A stretch of 64,000 nucleotides of DNA from Gonatopus flavifemur (lineage: Eukaryota; Arthropoda; Insecta; Hymenoptera; Dryinidae), in NCBI GenBank assembly GCA_018340375.1, contig JAFFJZ010000007.1:20620001-20684000 (forward strand), written 5' to 3'. Each line of letters begins with the position of its first letter. Position 1 is the first letter of the stretch. Both the position numbers and the translations under genes were made by a program. Of this stretch, positions 26,316 through 38,125 are shown in pieces. Under the pieces are notes generated by a model. The model did not search any database and was not told the origin of the DNA. It saw only the letters and a program-made list of their open reading frames with translations.

Positions 26316-28351
26316 CAGGGCGTCCCATTTGAAACAGGACAGCTGAATAACTCTTCAGGGAAAGGAGGGGGAAAAAAATTGTTCAGATAAAAGTTGTAGG
26401 GTTCGAAGGGGGCCATAAGATGGTGACCTTGAATTTGACCTTGAGGTCAATTTTGAGCATAATTGATGGTCAAAGTATGTTTTTTCAAATGGAAAACCCT
26501 ACGTTCGACCTCAGAAATGGAAAGAGCGGAAAATTTTACGTCCGAATATGTTAACATATCAGGTCATTTAGAGGTCATTTGAAGGTCAAAAAACCATTTT
26601 CTATGGATTTTCACGGAAAAGCCTCAAACGAGTTGTTTCTCTGACCAAAGTTATTAAAGTTAAAGTGAAACCCCACGTTTCGACCTTGAATTGAAAGTAA
26701 ACAGAACTAAACTTCAGAGTTTATTCTTCATATCAGTACGAAAATGATCATTAAGAAGTTTTCATCGTTTACGGTGTAAGTGCGGGTTCAAAATGGTTTA
26801 TTCACCTAACGAATGTGTTGATATTTTAATGATCTTGGGTGAGTGTCGCGGAGTGTATCAAAGAGCGTCACGATTGTACAGAGAGCGGTTTGGAGATCGG
26901 CAGCATCATCCTTCTCCAGAAGTCATTCGCCAAGTTGAAAGAAATTGTCGACAAGGAAGGATTGGTCAACGCCGAAACAATCAAGGTTTCAACTTCAACG
27001 ACCCTCGATGCGTTGCTGTTTTAGCAATAATACACATGAATCCTCATGTTAGTTTACGTGATATTGAACGCGATTTGGGTATTCCACGCAGTACGGCACA
27101 CATAATTCTACAAGCTGCTCAATATCATCCGTACCACATCACACTGACCCAAGAATTATCTCAACAAGATATGCAGAATCGGGTTAACTTTTGCCATTGG
27201 GCTTTACAGAGGTTGAACGAAGCGCCCGATTTCTTTCGATATGTTCTTTTCAGTGATGAATCAACGTTTCAAAGTACTGGCTTGTTTAGTCGTCACAATA
27301 GCCACTATTGGTCAGCGCAAAACCCGCACTGGACTCAACAAGTTGATCATCAGCATCGGTGGAGTATAAATGTTTGGTGTGGAATTCTAGACAATCAAGT
27401 TATTGGGCCGTATTTTTTTGATGGAACTGTTAACGGTCCTAATTATCTACAGTTTTTACAGAATGAATTACCAGTTCTCATGGAAGATGTGACATCAACA
27501 ACTAGGCAGAGGATGTGGTATCAGCAAGACGGTGCACCACCACACTTTGCTCGATGTGTGAGGGATTATCTAAATATCCTTTTCCCCAATCGTTGGATTG
27601 GTCGAGGTGGATTTGTACTGTGGCCGGCAAGATCTTCTGATCTCACCCCTCTAGATTTTTATTTGTGGGGTTACGTAAAAAATGTCGTTTATACCAACCG
27701 ACCAACAACACCTGTGGATCTACAACAACGCATCAGATACGCAATTGCGAATATTCGTGCAGAAGTTTTTCAGTCTGTTCTTGGAAACTTTCGACGCCGG
27801 CTGGAGTTATGTATTGAAGTAAATGGCGGTCAATTCGAACATCTCCTGCAATAAGTGTGTCTTACCCGTCAACGGATTTGTGCCATCTGTAATTATAAAA
27901 CGACGAACTGGAAAAATAAATAATTTTTTAATTATTGTTTCAAATTTGGCATTCATTATCGTTCTCAAGGTCGAATTCAAGGTCGAAACGTGGGGTTTCA
28001 CTTTAACTTTGATAACTTTGGTCAGAGAAACAACTCGTTTGAGGCTTTTCCGTGAAAATCCATAGAAAATGGTTTTTTGACCTTCATAATGACCTCTAAA
28101 TGACCTGATATGTTAACATATTCGGACGTAAAATTTTCCGCTCTTTCCATTTCTGAGGTCGAACGTAGGGTTTTCTATTTGAAAAAACATACTTTGACCA
28201 TCAATTATGCTCAAAATTGACCTCAAGGTCAAATTCAAGGTCACCATCTTATGGCCCCCTTCGAACCCTACAACTTTTATCTGAACAATTTTTTTTCCCC
28301 TCCATTCCCTGAAGAGTTATTCAGCTGTCCTGTTTCAAATGGGACGCCCTG
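26316..28351 (+). mobile_element. complete DD41D mariner-like transposon with long TIRs
   Basis: Ends CAGGGCGTCCCATTTG and its inverse, flanked by TA (26314-26315, 28352-28353). The inverted repeats run about 380 bp (26316 to about 26694, and about 27975 to 28351) and differ at only a handful of positions. The related empty site at 9629-9643 reads GTTTGGTATATAACC, exactly what removal of the element plus one TA predicts. Near-identical arms and an intact transposase gene point to a recent insertion. It lies inside the MITE at 24841-28427. Confidence 0.92.
26793..27854 (+). CDS. mariner/Tc1-superfamily transposase, DD41D type
   Basis: An intact frame of 353 residues. The N-terminal 110 residues look like the paired helix-turn-helix DNA-binding region, including VSLRDIERDLGIPRSTAH at about 87-104. 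The catalytic domain follows. The first aspartate is D155 in VLFSDEST, the second is D246 in YQQDGAPPH, and the third is D288 in PLDFYLWG, with 41 residues between the last two (counted by eye). That spacing is the DD41D class, related to rosa-type elements. The WPARSSDLTPLD block replaces the YSPDLAPSD of classical mariners. The ATG at 26793 gives a full-length protein. There are no stops or frameshifts, so it may be active. No intron is needed. Confidence 0.92.
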   Translation: MVYSPNECVDILMILGECRGVYQRASRLYRERFGDRQHHPSPEVIRQVERNCRQGRIGQRRNNQGFNFNDPRCVAVLAIIHMNPHVSLRDIERDLGIPRSTAHIILQAAQYHPYHITLTQELSQQDMQNRVNFCHWALQRLNEAPDFFRYVLFSDESTFQSTGLFSRHNSHYWSAQNPHWTQQVDHQHRWSINVWCGILDNQVIGPYFFDGTVNGPNYLQFLQNELPVLMEDVTSTTRQRMWYQQDGAPPHFARCVRDYLNILFPNRWIGRGGFVLWPARSSDLTPLDFYLWGYVKNVVYTNRPTTPVDLQQRIRYAIANIRAEVFQSVLGNFRRRLELCIEVNGGQFEHLLQ

Positions 28352-28573
28352 TATAACCTTAAAATGCAGGTATATCCTCCATATACCTGCGAGTCTGGTA
28401 ATTTATAATAGATAATTTTTCTCAGTGTAGTTTTCGATAGATTCTTCATTGGAATCCATCGGTGTCCACGACTTGCACTCGACAGAATACGCGGGGGATT
28501 GATTCCAGTTGAATATCGAAACCCATGAATGTTGAACGAAAATAAGTATCGGAAATAAAGTAACGAATACGTA

Positions 28574-28807
28574 CACCGAGAGAAAAAGCATACTGCAGAA
28601 GTATGACGCACTAAATTTTATAATGCATTTGTCATAACGTGCTCCCAACGCTCGGTACCCATGCTTAGAAAGCATGTGACACATACCCAAAAAGCATGGT
28701 CTCGTGCGTTAACTGCATGAGTCCCGAGCGTTAAAAGTACGTTGTAACAAATGCGTTAGAAGCATTGAAGTGTGCCATGCTTCTGAAGCATGCTTTTTCT
28801 CTCGGTG
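28574..28807. mobile_element. CAC/GTG MITE with CACCGAGAGAAAA ends
   Basis: Ends CACCGAGAGAAAAAGCAT and ATGCTTTTTCTCTCGGTG are a perfect inverted pair with TA on both sides (28572-28573, 28808-28809). The interior has repeated GCATGCT/AAGCATG units. 234 bp, no coding capacity. Confidence 0.8.
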
Positions 28808-28809
28808 TA

Positions 28810-29613
28810 CAATTCATTCGCCAGGGATAATCAAAGTTCTGACAGAGAAAGAAAATAAATATGGGAACCCATTCTCCAAGGTAGGGGATAAAAGAGAATA
28901 AAACGATATTTCAATCTTCGTTCTGATAATATCCTTTTCTCAATTTTGCTCTTTGTTTCTCTTTTTTTCTCCTCTCTTCTGATTCCACTGTTGCTCTTCA
29001 AACGGATAATCCGCATATCGTAACGTGAAGGATATACGTAGACACACACAAGTACACGTACACTTGGTCGCGGTGTTTACAGAAACCGAAGCACGATGTG
29101 TAGCTTGAGAAAAAAGAAGAAAACGAGGTGTGGTGGTCTGAAACAGTAAAACCGAGAAATTGGAGATGGTCGATTGTCGAGAGAAAGAGAACTAATCGAG
29201 CGAACCAGAGTGAAATTGCAATTTCCTACAGGGCAGATACATCGACGACGAGGCCAGTTAATGCTGCTACTACACTGCTACTTCGTTTAAACAAACCACC
29301 ACCGTCACCACTGCGATGCCCATTTGACGTGGTCAACCTCCGTCTTCTTCTCTTTCATTATATTTGACCCTTCGATTTCGAATAGCAATTTTTTTTCGAT
29401 GCATCAAAAGGTATTTCGTCCTATTCACCGAACACTTCACGTAATTTATCACATCTCCGGGGATAACGTTGCCAAGCTCTCTTTGAGATTTGAAAATAAG
29501 CAGGAAAAAAGCAATGATTTATCAGATGAAATAAATCAGTGGTTGAAACCAGACTTCATTGGTTTTTGCTGAAGCTTCAAACACGGTCTTATAACTCATG
29601 AAATGTATATATA
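28810..29613. other. intergenic, nothing recognised
   Basis: Slightly purine-rich sequence with several small open frames and no supported exon. Confidence 0.4.
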
Positions 29614-30443
29614 CACAGTCGAAAATTTTGTGTGAATGTGTTGAAAAATCCGTGTGTCATGAATTTTCTGTTAAATATTCAACACAACCACGTGTAACTT
29701 CTAAAGACAGTCCTTGTGTAATCAGGTCTCAACTGATTTATAATGCGAAATCATTCAAACAAGTAAAAAAAAGTGTCAAAATGACACAAATCTTATTCAA
29801 CTCAAGATTGAACATAAAAATTGTGTTATTCTCAACTACCAAGGGGAGATCGCTAGTGGTGGGAGCTATTCTTTTATGAAACTTCTATGTACGTGTAACT
29901 TTAGTAGTCGTCGGAAGAACTATTCATTCATTTTGGTTTTAGCTGTCATTCTAATGGAAATTCGTTTTCTATATATGTGAATTTGAAGATAGAGTGCGAG
30001 TTGATATACGCAAAGAAAGTACACTCAATCAAAGGACCGGCAGTGGCTTGGGTGATACAGCTTCAACATTCGGTCCCAACGATCCATGTTCAATGCTTAC
30101 TGAAGTACTGTTTTTTTCAATTTATTCTTATGCATTGTTTCAACACGAAAAAAGTGTGATTCTCACATTTGATTGATGTAAAAAAATCCATAAATTACAC
30201 TTGTGAACTGTTGATTCATTCCTTATTTTGGATTTCATTTGACAGTACTTATGTGTTGAATTTACACGATCGGAAATTCCAATCAAAATTTTATCAACAT
30301 CTTTTTGTGTTACTTATATTATTTACATCGAGCTTGAGTTATTAGCTAACACAAATACATTATGTGATATCGACACAAAAATATGTGTGGACCGTTTGGG
30401 ACATGTGAAGTGTGTTGAATTTAACACAAAATTTCCAACTGTG
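29614..30443. mobile_element. CAC/GTG MITE with CACAGT ends
   Basis: Left end CACAGTCGAAAATTTTGTGT and right end ACACAAAATTTCCAACTGTG are inverted with few differences, flanked by TA (29612-29613, 30444-30445). GTGTTGAA and TTCAACAC motifs recur inside. 830 bp; the small open frames inside it are not protein-like. Confidence 0.7.
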
Positions 30444-30445
30444 TA

Positions 30446-32307
30446 TTTACCTTTCTTTGGAATGGAAGGAAGAATCAAATCTTCGTTATTTGTGTTTATT
30501 CATCGTTTCTGTACGTTAAATCAATCCCTTAGTATATTTTAATTGTTATGCATGAAAAACGTTGGGCAGCAACAATTATATTATTACCATATCTTTCTTC
30601 AATCCTCCTAATACTTGTATCCTCATTTCGCAAAGCGAAGCATTTGTTCCGTTCATTTTATATATTTTGTATACCGTGAAATTCTTTTCAATTTTCTCGC
30701 AATTTAGCTGAATATACTATTCTGTATTTTAAAATCATAAAGAGTGTATGAAACAAAAAGTATAATGGATCGAAAGAAGACTGGAATAGGTAGGTCACTT
30801 GATGATTTCTTTAGAATAAAATATTGAATGAGTGAAAACTCGTGGTTTGCAGCTTCTCCCAAAATGTATTTACACGTGGATGTGATTAGCTCTTACAAAA
30901 CAGCAACTAGCGCAAGATTCGTGTTCCATTGAGAGACGTTGTATAGAAGACAAAACAGTTGTACCTTGGAATGGAATGAAAGGAAGCATTCAAACCCTAT
31001 ACTTTTTGAATGCGATACAAGAAGTTCATCTTTTACAGTGTTTGTATAATTGTGCAATAATTTAAAAACATTTGTTCATAATTGAAATCTAAGTATATCA
31101 TGAAGGAGTAACGTTCTTCGATAACCTGCAGGGAATTATGATCAAATGATGAGAATCAATCGGTATTTAATTTTTACGTTTGAACTGCAATTTCGATAAT
31201 TGATCAAAACACCACCCTAGACATCACGTACTCAAATGTGACAAAATATGACACGAATGAAGATACCAATCCGTATTCCCAATCAATGGAACTGATATTG
31301 AAAGCGTCGAATCTCATTCCAGGGAAAGCAAGAAGAGGCTGAGTTCATTTCACCTTATGTAGATTCGGTAGCAATGAAACTTTGATTCGGAGGATAAATA
31401 AAGCCGGCTGATGTGACATTGAAAACCCTGAACCGGTAAATGTTGAAAGATAAAACTCTGGTTGTCACGATTAAGCTTGCTGTATTCGTTTCCTTTCCCT
31501 TTTTTCACTATATCTTTTTTTTTCTATCGTACCTTGATTACCAAAACTGGTCTGAATCGGTCGAAAAGCCCTCGGGGGTTGTTAAATCCCTTTTCCAGCT
31601 CCGATTCAGCCGACGAGACGGCCGGAAACGAAAATCGATGACCTCGCTTCGTCAACTCGAGCCTGTTTCTGTGTCCCTCTTTATCTATCCATCCAACTAT
31701 CTATCTCCTCTTTTGTTCCCTCCCATCGCTTCTCCCAAGCCCATAGATATTTCGTGAAAAACCATACATGAGTCGGGAGAGACACGTGCGAAAGCTAATT
31801 ATCCCGCTAATAATGTGTACTCTCATTTAAATCTCCTTTCATAACTCTTTCAAACTACTTGAAAATTTTATCATCGTCATTCGTTAAGAATATTGAATTC
31901 CATGGAGATTATTTTTACACGTAAGTGAATATTATTACCTTCCAAGGAAACTTCCAACTCTTCCTACGAGCTATGAAATTAAATTTTAATTTCAATTAAA
32001 CGTGAACGCGGAGAAGTATTATGCAAATCATTGTAGAATACTTGAATGGGGGTATTATCTGCTGTGTATAAAATGTTGACATTGATAAAGCACGTATTCT
32101 AAGAAATGTCGGGAACTGTAATACGATGGGTGTGTATTACTTTGTAAAAGAATAAACATCTTTTGAAATTAAGGTTTTGTTTTATTGCTGCGAATGTGCG
32201 AAGATTGATACCGAAAGTCTGAGGGAGGAATTTTAGGGTTAGTATGTTCAATTTGGACGGTTGAAAATTTTAGTTAGCCACTCGTCCTGGAGCAGTCAAG
32301 TTTAGTA
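30446..32307. other. intergenic, nothing recognised
   Basis: An open frame at 31440-31757 begins with a hydrophobic stretch, but the rest is low-complexity and matches no family I know. No splice partner found. Confidence 0.4.
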
Positions 32308-32558
32308 CACGGAAAGAAGAAAACAGCACTGGTTACTGTCAATAACAGCAATCAGTTGAAAAACAAATGAAAACACGCTTGGATGATAGAGGTTAGCGTG
32401 ATCACAGTGATGTGTACTGCAGTTAAATTCGTCAATGCTGCTTGGACATCAACGGTTACTGGGAGACGCAGTAATGAGGGGCGTGAATTTGATTTTTCAT
32501 TATTTTTCAATGAATTACTGCGATTCACAGGAACCATTGCTGTTTTCTGTTTTCCGTG
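32308..32558. mobile_element. CAC/GTG MITE with CACGGAAA ends
   Basis: Left end CACGGAAAGAAGAAAACAGC and right end TGCTGTTTTCTGTTTTCCGTG form an imperfect inverted pair with TA on both sides (32306-32307, 32559-32560). Inner arms carry GGTTACTG and CAGGAACC. 251 bp, non-coding. Confidence 0.7.
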
Positions 32559-32560
32559 TA

Positions 32561-35150
32561 GTGAAGGTCAGGGTCTTCCGAATCTAGTGCAGTAGGCGCT
32601 GTTCAGCGAACAAAATCATCGATTTTTCTTCGCCTAAATATGTTGTTGATAAATTGAATACATTGAAATGTAAATATTTCTTATAATAATCTACGATGAT
32701 GAGCTAATGAATACAAAAAATATTTGAAAACTGGAAAATGTATTGACCCACTCTACTCCCACCAACCTATGATGGCTCGATTAAGGCTACCTATATTAGA
32801 AAAAATTTCAGTGAAAATCTTTGAAACTTCAACAATTTCTGAGAGTTTCAGCAATTTTTAGAAAAATTCCTAATTTTTCAGAGGTATTCATAGATATTCA
32901 GAAAAAGTGTCCAATAAACAACAGTTTTCCAGGACTTTTCAGACATTTTTAGAGTTTCTCTGAGTTTGAAGAAATGTTCATTTTCTAGATTTTTTCAGAG
33001 TTTTGCAGTGAAATTCAGAAAAATATTTTTCATGAGAAAAGTTTTTCATGAGAGAAGGAAAAGGAATTCAATCTGATCAGATCCAAGGGATGAATTTCTA
33101 ATCGACAATTACAAAAATTCAGAAATATTCGGCAAAGAATTCGTTCAAAGTAGTATTTTCCGAAAAAAAACCAACTCAATGGCATTGAAATCAAAGGATG
33201 AATGGTGGCAAAAATCGTTCCCTTGTCTATTTGTGAATCACAGTAATTTCTGTTGAAATTACACAATTCTTTTGTTACGTATCAAAGTTTGTGTGATTGT
33301 ATACTCTCCACGAGAACACAAATAAACGTTGAACAGTAATTTCGTATGATGTAAACCACGACTTATTCATTCAACAACGTACGAAAAAGCTCGTAACTTT
33401 AAATCACATGGGTGGAGCTGAATTCCCGGATACCAACCAGCAGTCGCCATCTACAACACAGACATCGAACAAACTACTTCAAAAAGAGAATGGATATAGG
33501 AGAAGTGGTAAATATAAACTAGATGAACGGAATTTTCTACAAAAAGGGAAAATGCTCTTACGTTTTTGTCCAATTTCAACTCGAATCAATTTCGACGAAT
33601 ATCCCAGATTCTCCTTCCAACGATTCCCCAATTCGTTCTTCCCTGTATCTCGACGTTCATCGTCCTCATAAATATATGAATAGTTTGAAAAGGTAGTTTT
33701 TTCTATTGCTGAATAAATAGTTACATTAACTATCCTATCTTGAAGTATTTCAAGTTCTCCAAATAACCCTTTTCACCTTTTTCGCTCTCGATACTTGGAT
33801 TCTCTTTCGACTCGTAGAGTAAGTCATCATTAGAGTTCAAGAATTTATACCTACATGAATCCATTTGATATTCCCCTCAAACATTTTCACAGAATTGAAA
33901 TTAGATTGGAGAGAATAATGTGATACGCTTGTATTGAAATGCACTTGAATAGGATTTTTTGTATCAAACCTTCCAGGAAATTCATTGTAATTTCATCGTT
34001 TTTCATTATTCGTCGTCATTCAAACATATTGAGTTGAACAAACATCCCAAGTGCTACTGAATGAGAATAATATATGTTTATGATATATCAAATATGTTGC
34101 ACAAATGCATCCACCCCAAACGATTCAAAACTCCCATTAATTTAAAAAGCTTTTATCGATCCGTACGAATCAATCATGAGTTTTTATGAAATACGAATAT
34201 GAAATTCAATCCATTCACGTGCACGTATAATCGAATACACAATTATTTGCACAATGCAGTCGCAATCACCCACGGATCGTTCCATCGCCACAGCACTGAA
34301 ATATTTTGAAAATTCATATTCTCACAAGATAATCTATCGAACTCCAAAATTTAACGAAACGTCTAAAACAAAACAGACATTTTTCATACAAAATGGAACT
34401 ATTAAAACCATCTTTCTTCCTTCGATAACGCAAATTTACGATACCAATCAATTTCCACGACATTTGCTATCTCCCTATAAATTGGTATTAATGAAATTCA
34501 TTGGATCATTTATAAACCCATCACGGAATAAATTAGTAGCAAATGCATTGAGAAGCAATATAAATTCACTGTGGTGATCAGTTATAAGTCAACCGTTGAT
34601 GATACCATGAATATTCATCGATCACATTAGCGGAGCAACAAAAATGAAATATGGAAGAAACATGATTCATCGTTCTTAATCCGACTTTTTCATTATGCTG
34701 AATGCGTTATTGTAATCCAAATGTTGATCCTTGGAAAACATCGTCAACGGTGTTTGACAATATAATTTCTTCTCCATTCATTTCATCTGCAAATATACAG
34801 AAGCAAATTCTCCACTAAATTAGTAAATCCCTCGGAATGACAATTGTGTCTTAAAAATGTAGGATCATTATTGACATACCAAATGCCGCGTAATTACAGG
34901 GGTTGAACAAATTCGTTTAATATGTCGTGATTTGCTGATGATTATACTCGATCAAACACATCATTCGTTCGTATATTTCTTTCCACTATATTGTTCCATA
35001 ATCATGCTACGGTGATGTACGATATGAAAACGGAGAAACTTATGGATGATGATGATTTTAATTTTTCAAACAGATTTTCGAGGTTTTAGGATTTATAAGT
35101 TTCTAATTTGATTCTCCAAACAAAATGCAAACTTGTTAGCCTAATAACAA
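32561..35150. other. intergenic, nothing recognised
   Basis: Contains a run of degenerate CAGAAAAATTC-type sequence around 32800-33030 and two small open frames (33408-33671, 34254-34577) without recognisable domains. Confidence 0.4.
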
Positions 35151-35972
35151 CCCGGGTAGAAATGAAAATCGGCTCATTCAAGGCCCTGTTCGGGCTCAAG
35201 TTGGAGTGATCCCTGCTAAAAATGACAAGCAGAACCGGATAGGAAATTGTTGTCGACTTCGATCGGTTTGTTTTCCAGGTGATTCAGGCAAAAATGGACA
35301 AACTTTCTACCCGATTTGATCCGGAATTACCAAACTGGAATACCCAGCCAAGAACTAACAGCAATTTTTGGGACCATTCCGTTATGCGGAATTCTCAGAC
35401 TTGTGATACAAAGTCAAATTTTCCTGTCGGGTTTTGACAGGATTCTACCCAGTACAGCACAACCACTGATCCTCCACCTAGGACTTCAGTGGAATGGAGG
35501 TGGAGAATTGGAAGAGAAATCAGAGCCCATGGAAATAAGGGAGAAATCAGGGAGAGTCTCCGTTGAGGCAACAGAGAGGTGACGGAGAAATATCCGCCCT
35601 CTGTATTTTCAATAAAATTCATAATAGTGCACTTGGATAACCAAATCTCAATATATTAATTCACCAACACGCCTCTCCGTTGCTTCAAGGGAGAGCCTCC
35701 TTCATTTCTCCCTTATTTCCACGGCTCTCGTTTCTCTACCAATTCTCCACCTCCATTCCACCGAAGTTCTAGGTGAAGGAACGTTGGTTGTGCTATACGG
35801 GACTATTCGGTAACTTGGAATAAAATTGGGGAGAAAGTTTGTCAGTTTTTGGCTGGATTACCTGGGAAAGAAACCGGTTGAAGCATCACAACAATGTTCT
35901 GTCCAGTTCTGCCTGGCATTTTCAGCAGGGCTTGGACGGACAACTTTTCAATCGGGGAAATTTCTACCAGGG
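35151..35972. mobile_element. CCC/GGG foldback element
   Basis: Ends CCCGGGTAGAAAT and ATTTCTACCAGGG are inverted with AA on both sides (35149-35150, 35973-35974). The whole element folds on itself: about 35484-35580 (GGAATGGAGGTGGAGAATTG) is mirrored at about 35673-35770 (CAATTCTCCACCTCCATTCC). Near both ends are CCCTGCTAAAAATGAC and CATTTTCAGCAGGG, perhaps a second nested pair. A degenerate one-sided relative ends near 38868. Confidence 0.75.
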
Positions 35973-36361
35973 AACTTGTGCGACAAATGTAAGCGATTCA
36001 TGGGTATCGTTTCTTGTAGACAAAACTTCAAGCAATCACGCTCATACGCGAACGTGATTACTATTTGTGCGGGCAGAACAAGAACTCTACCGTTTATTTC
36101 CCTATATTGAAACATCTCTCTTCTTCAATAAGTTAATTCGAAAATAAAACTTTTCCAGTACATCTCTGTTGCAAAATTTGTCTATTATAAAATATCCCTA
36201 CCCCAACATCACTGTATCATGAAATACCCCCATTCTTAAGTATCTCTGTGCACAAATATTTCCATCACACAATATTTTCTATTTTAAATAACTCTGTTTT
36301 CAAATATCTCCGTTTTGGCACAATTCCACCGTGAACACCTTGATTGTAAAATATCTGTATT

Positions 36362-36469
36362 CCCAAGTAACACAAGAACTTCTGAGAATGTGCTCGAACA
36401 TTCTAAGAATGGTCCAGTACCTTCTTAGACTGTTCGAGCACATTCTTAGAACTTCTTGTGTTACTTGGG
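36362..36469. mobile_element. 108-bp CCC/GGG hairpin
   Basis: Ends CCCAAGTAACACAAGAA and TTCTTGTGTTACTTGGG are perfect inverted repeats with TT on both sides (36360-36361, 36470-36471). The arms continue through AATGTGCTCGAACA to a short loop. Related ends occur at 40475 and 25073, and singly near 62524. Confidence 0.8.
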
Positions 36470-36592
36470 TTCCAACACAAATCTGTTCTATAATATCCTT
36501 ATTTTTGAATATCTTCATCCACCATTTCATCCATTGGTTAATATCTGTAATTTTAAATATCTTCATTTTTAAATAATTCAGTTCCCAAGCAT

Positions 36593-36702
36593 CTCTACCG
36601 GCAAGTGTTTTTTCTGAAAGAATTGACTATCGACAATGCAAATTTACTTGTTACTATCATTGTCGATAGTCATTTTATTCAGGAAAAACACTTGCCGGTA
36701 GA
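36593..36702. repeat. 110-bp palindrome
   Basis: CTCTACCGGCAAGTGTTTTT and AAAAACACTTGCCGGTAGAG flank the inner pair TGACTATCGACAATG / CATTGTCGATAGTCA. It occupies the centre of the larger foldback, either as its natural loop or as a later insertion. Confidence 0.75.
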
Positions 36703-37082
36703 GATATGCCACAGCAGAGATGTTTGGAAACTGAATTATTTGAAAATGGAGATATTTAAAATTACAGATATTCAACAATGGATAAAGCGGCGGATGGTGG
36801 ATATTGGAAAATGAGGATATCTAGAAATGGAGATATTATAGAAAAGAATTGGAGTGGAATACAAATATTTTATAATGAATGTGTTTCACAGTAGAGTTGT
36901 GCCAAAACGGAGATATTTGACAACAGTTGTTTAAAATATGAAATATTGTTTGATAGAAATATGTGTACACAGAGATGTTTAAGAATAGAAGTATTGATTG
37001 ATACAGTGATGTTGAAGTATCCCAGACAGCACAAATGATCATTTTGAATTCACAAAAACTTCTGAAAGAACTTCTTGAACAG

Positions 37083-37257
37083 CCCCTGTTATGACAGTAA
37101 AAATGAATGCAATATGAACTCAATGAATTCAAAATGCATACATGTTGAATGCTTGAATATTTCTTTATGAATTCTTTCTGAAGATTAAGTTATTCATCAA
37201 GAGTTCATTTTGAATTCAAACTATTCATAATGAATTCATGTTGACTGTCATAACGGG
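37083..37257. mobile_element. CCC/GGG MITE with CCCCTGTTATGACAG ends
   Basis: Left end CCCCTGTTATGACAGT and right end GACTGTCATAACGGG are inverted, with AG on both sides (37081-37082, 37258-37259). The interior has several TGAATTCA-type palindromes. 175 bp, immediately upstream of the retrotransposon fragment. Confidence 0.7.
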
Positions 37258-37298
37258 AGCTCTTTGCGGAGACTTTTACGCCATATGGGATTTTATAA

Positions 37299-37934
37299 CA
37301 ATTTTATATAAATACTGTTCGTGATCTTGGAGTTTCATTTGACTCTCGTTTTAACTTCTCAGATCATTACAATTACATAGTTGGTACTTCCATGAAATCT
37401 TTCGGATTCATCAAGCGCGTTTGTAAAGATTTTCGTAATCCTGTTGCACTTCGAACACTGTATTGTGCTTTAGTTAGACCTCATCTTGAGTATGCGTCTC
37501 AAATTTGGAGTCCTCATTTAATTCGGGATTGTACAGACTTGGAAAGAGTTCAGCATAAGTTTCTGCGTTTTGCTGCCTATCAGATAGGCCGTCCGTTGAG
37601 CGTCACTTGTCATGATTACTCATTGATTATGGCTCTACTTGACTTGCCTTCCTTGGAATCACGTCGTTTGTTCAATGATTTTTCATTTTTGTATAAAATT
37701 GTTAATGGGAAAATTCGCTGCCCTCAACTGCTTGGACTTGTACGTTTTAATGTCCCTTCTCGTTTATTAAGACGACCTAAATTGTTCAATCCAATTTCTT
37801 ATAAATCGAGATACGGTTATTCTGATCCGGTAAATCGGATATCTATCCTAGCTAATTCTTACAGTGATGTGCTTGAATTATTTTCATCTCATTCTGATCT
37901 TAGAAATTCTCTTTCTCTTATTTGTCAAATTTAA
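37299..37934 (+). pseudogene. reverse transcriptase C-terminal fragment
   Basis: Open from 37299 after an in-frame stop; the first ATG is at 37392. It reads TVRDLGVSFDSRFNFSDHY, then MKSFGFIKRVCKDF, LRTLYCALVRPHLEYASQIW and LERVQHKFLRF. The VRDLGV motif, the VRPxLEYAS-xW motif and the ExVQ-KFLR motif are typical of the thumb and C-terminal region of jockey/CR1-group reverse transcriptases. The polymerase core with the catalytic FADD box and the endonuclease are absent, so this is a dead fragment although the remaining 211 codons are uninterrupted. Confidence 0.85.
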
Positions 37935-38125
37935 TATCTAATTGTCCTTTTCACCTATAATTATACACGTTAACTGTTGTTGTAATATAAGATGCATGTA
38001 GTCGAGCTTAACATGATGCTTAATGCTTTGATGCATGATATATATAATGTGGTTCAAATAATGTATATTCTATGTACCAAAGGGTCTTTTATACCCGTAT
38101 AAACAAAATAAATAAAATAAAATAA
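37299..38125 (+). mobile_element. 5'-truncated non-LTR retrotransposon (jockey-like)
   Basis: The 3' end of a LINE-type element: the C-terminal part of the reverse transcriptase frame (37299-37934), about 160 bp of 3' UTR, then a tail of AAATA-type repeats ending near 38125. Only the last fifth or so of a normal element is present, which is the usual 5' truncation of such insertions. No target duplication was identified. Confidence 0.8.

Larger units (their letters stand above)
24841..28427. mobile_element. CAC/GTG MITE split by three further insertions
   Basis: Begins CACGGAGAAAAATCG and ends AATTTTTCTCAGTG, with TA on both sides (24839-24840, 28428-28429). Removing the elements at 24863-25022, 25073-26201 and 26316-28351 with one duplication each leaves about 256 bp that aligns with the copy at 9188-9712. 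That copy supplies an empty site for each of the three insertions. The minimum insertion order is: this MITE first, then the others. Confidence 0.8.
36188..37023. mobile_element. long foldback element with nested hairpins
   Basis: The left arm (about 36200-36330, AACATCACTGTATCA through ATCTCCGTTTTGGCAC) is the inverse of the right arm (about 36889-37015, GTGCCAAAACGGAGAT through TGATACAGTGATGTT). Degenerate AATATCT/AGATATT units fill the arms. A CCC/GGG hairpin sits in the left arm (36362-36469) and another palindrome in the centre (36593-36702). The outer boundaries are approximate and no target duplication was found. Confidence 0.65.
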
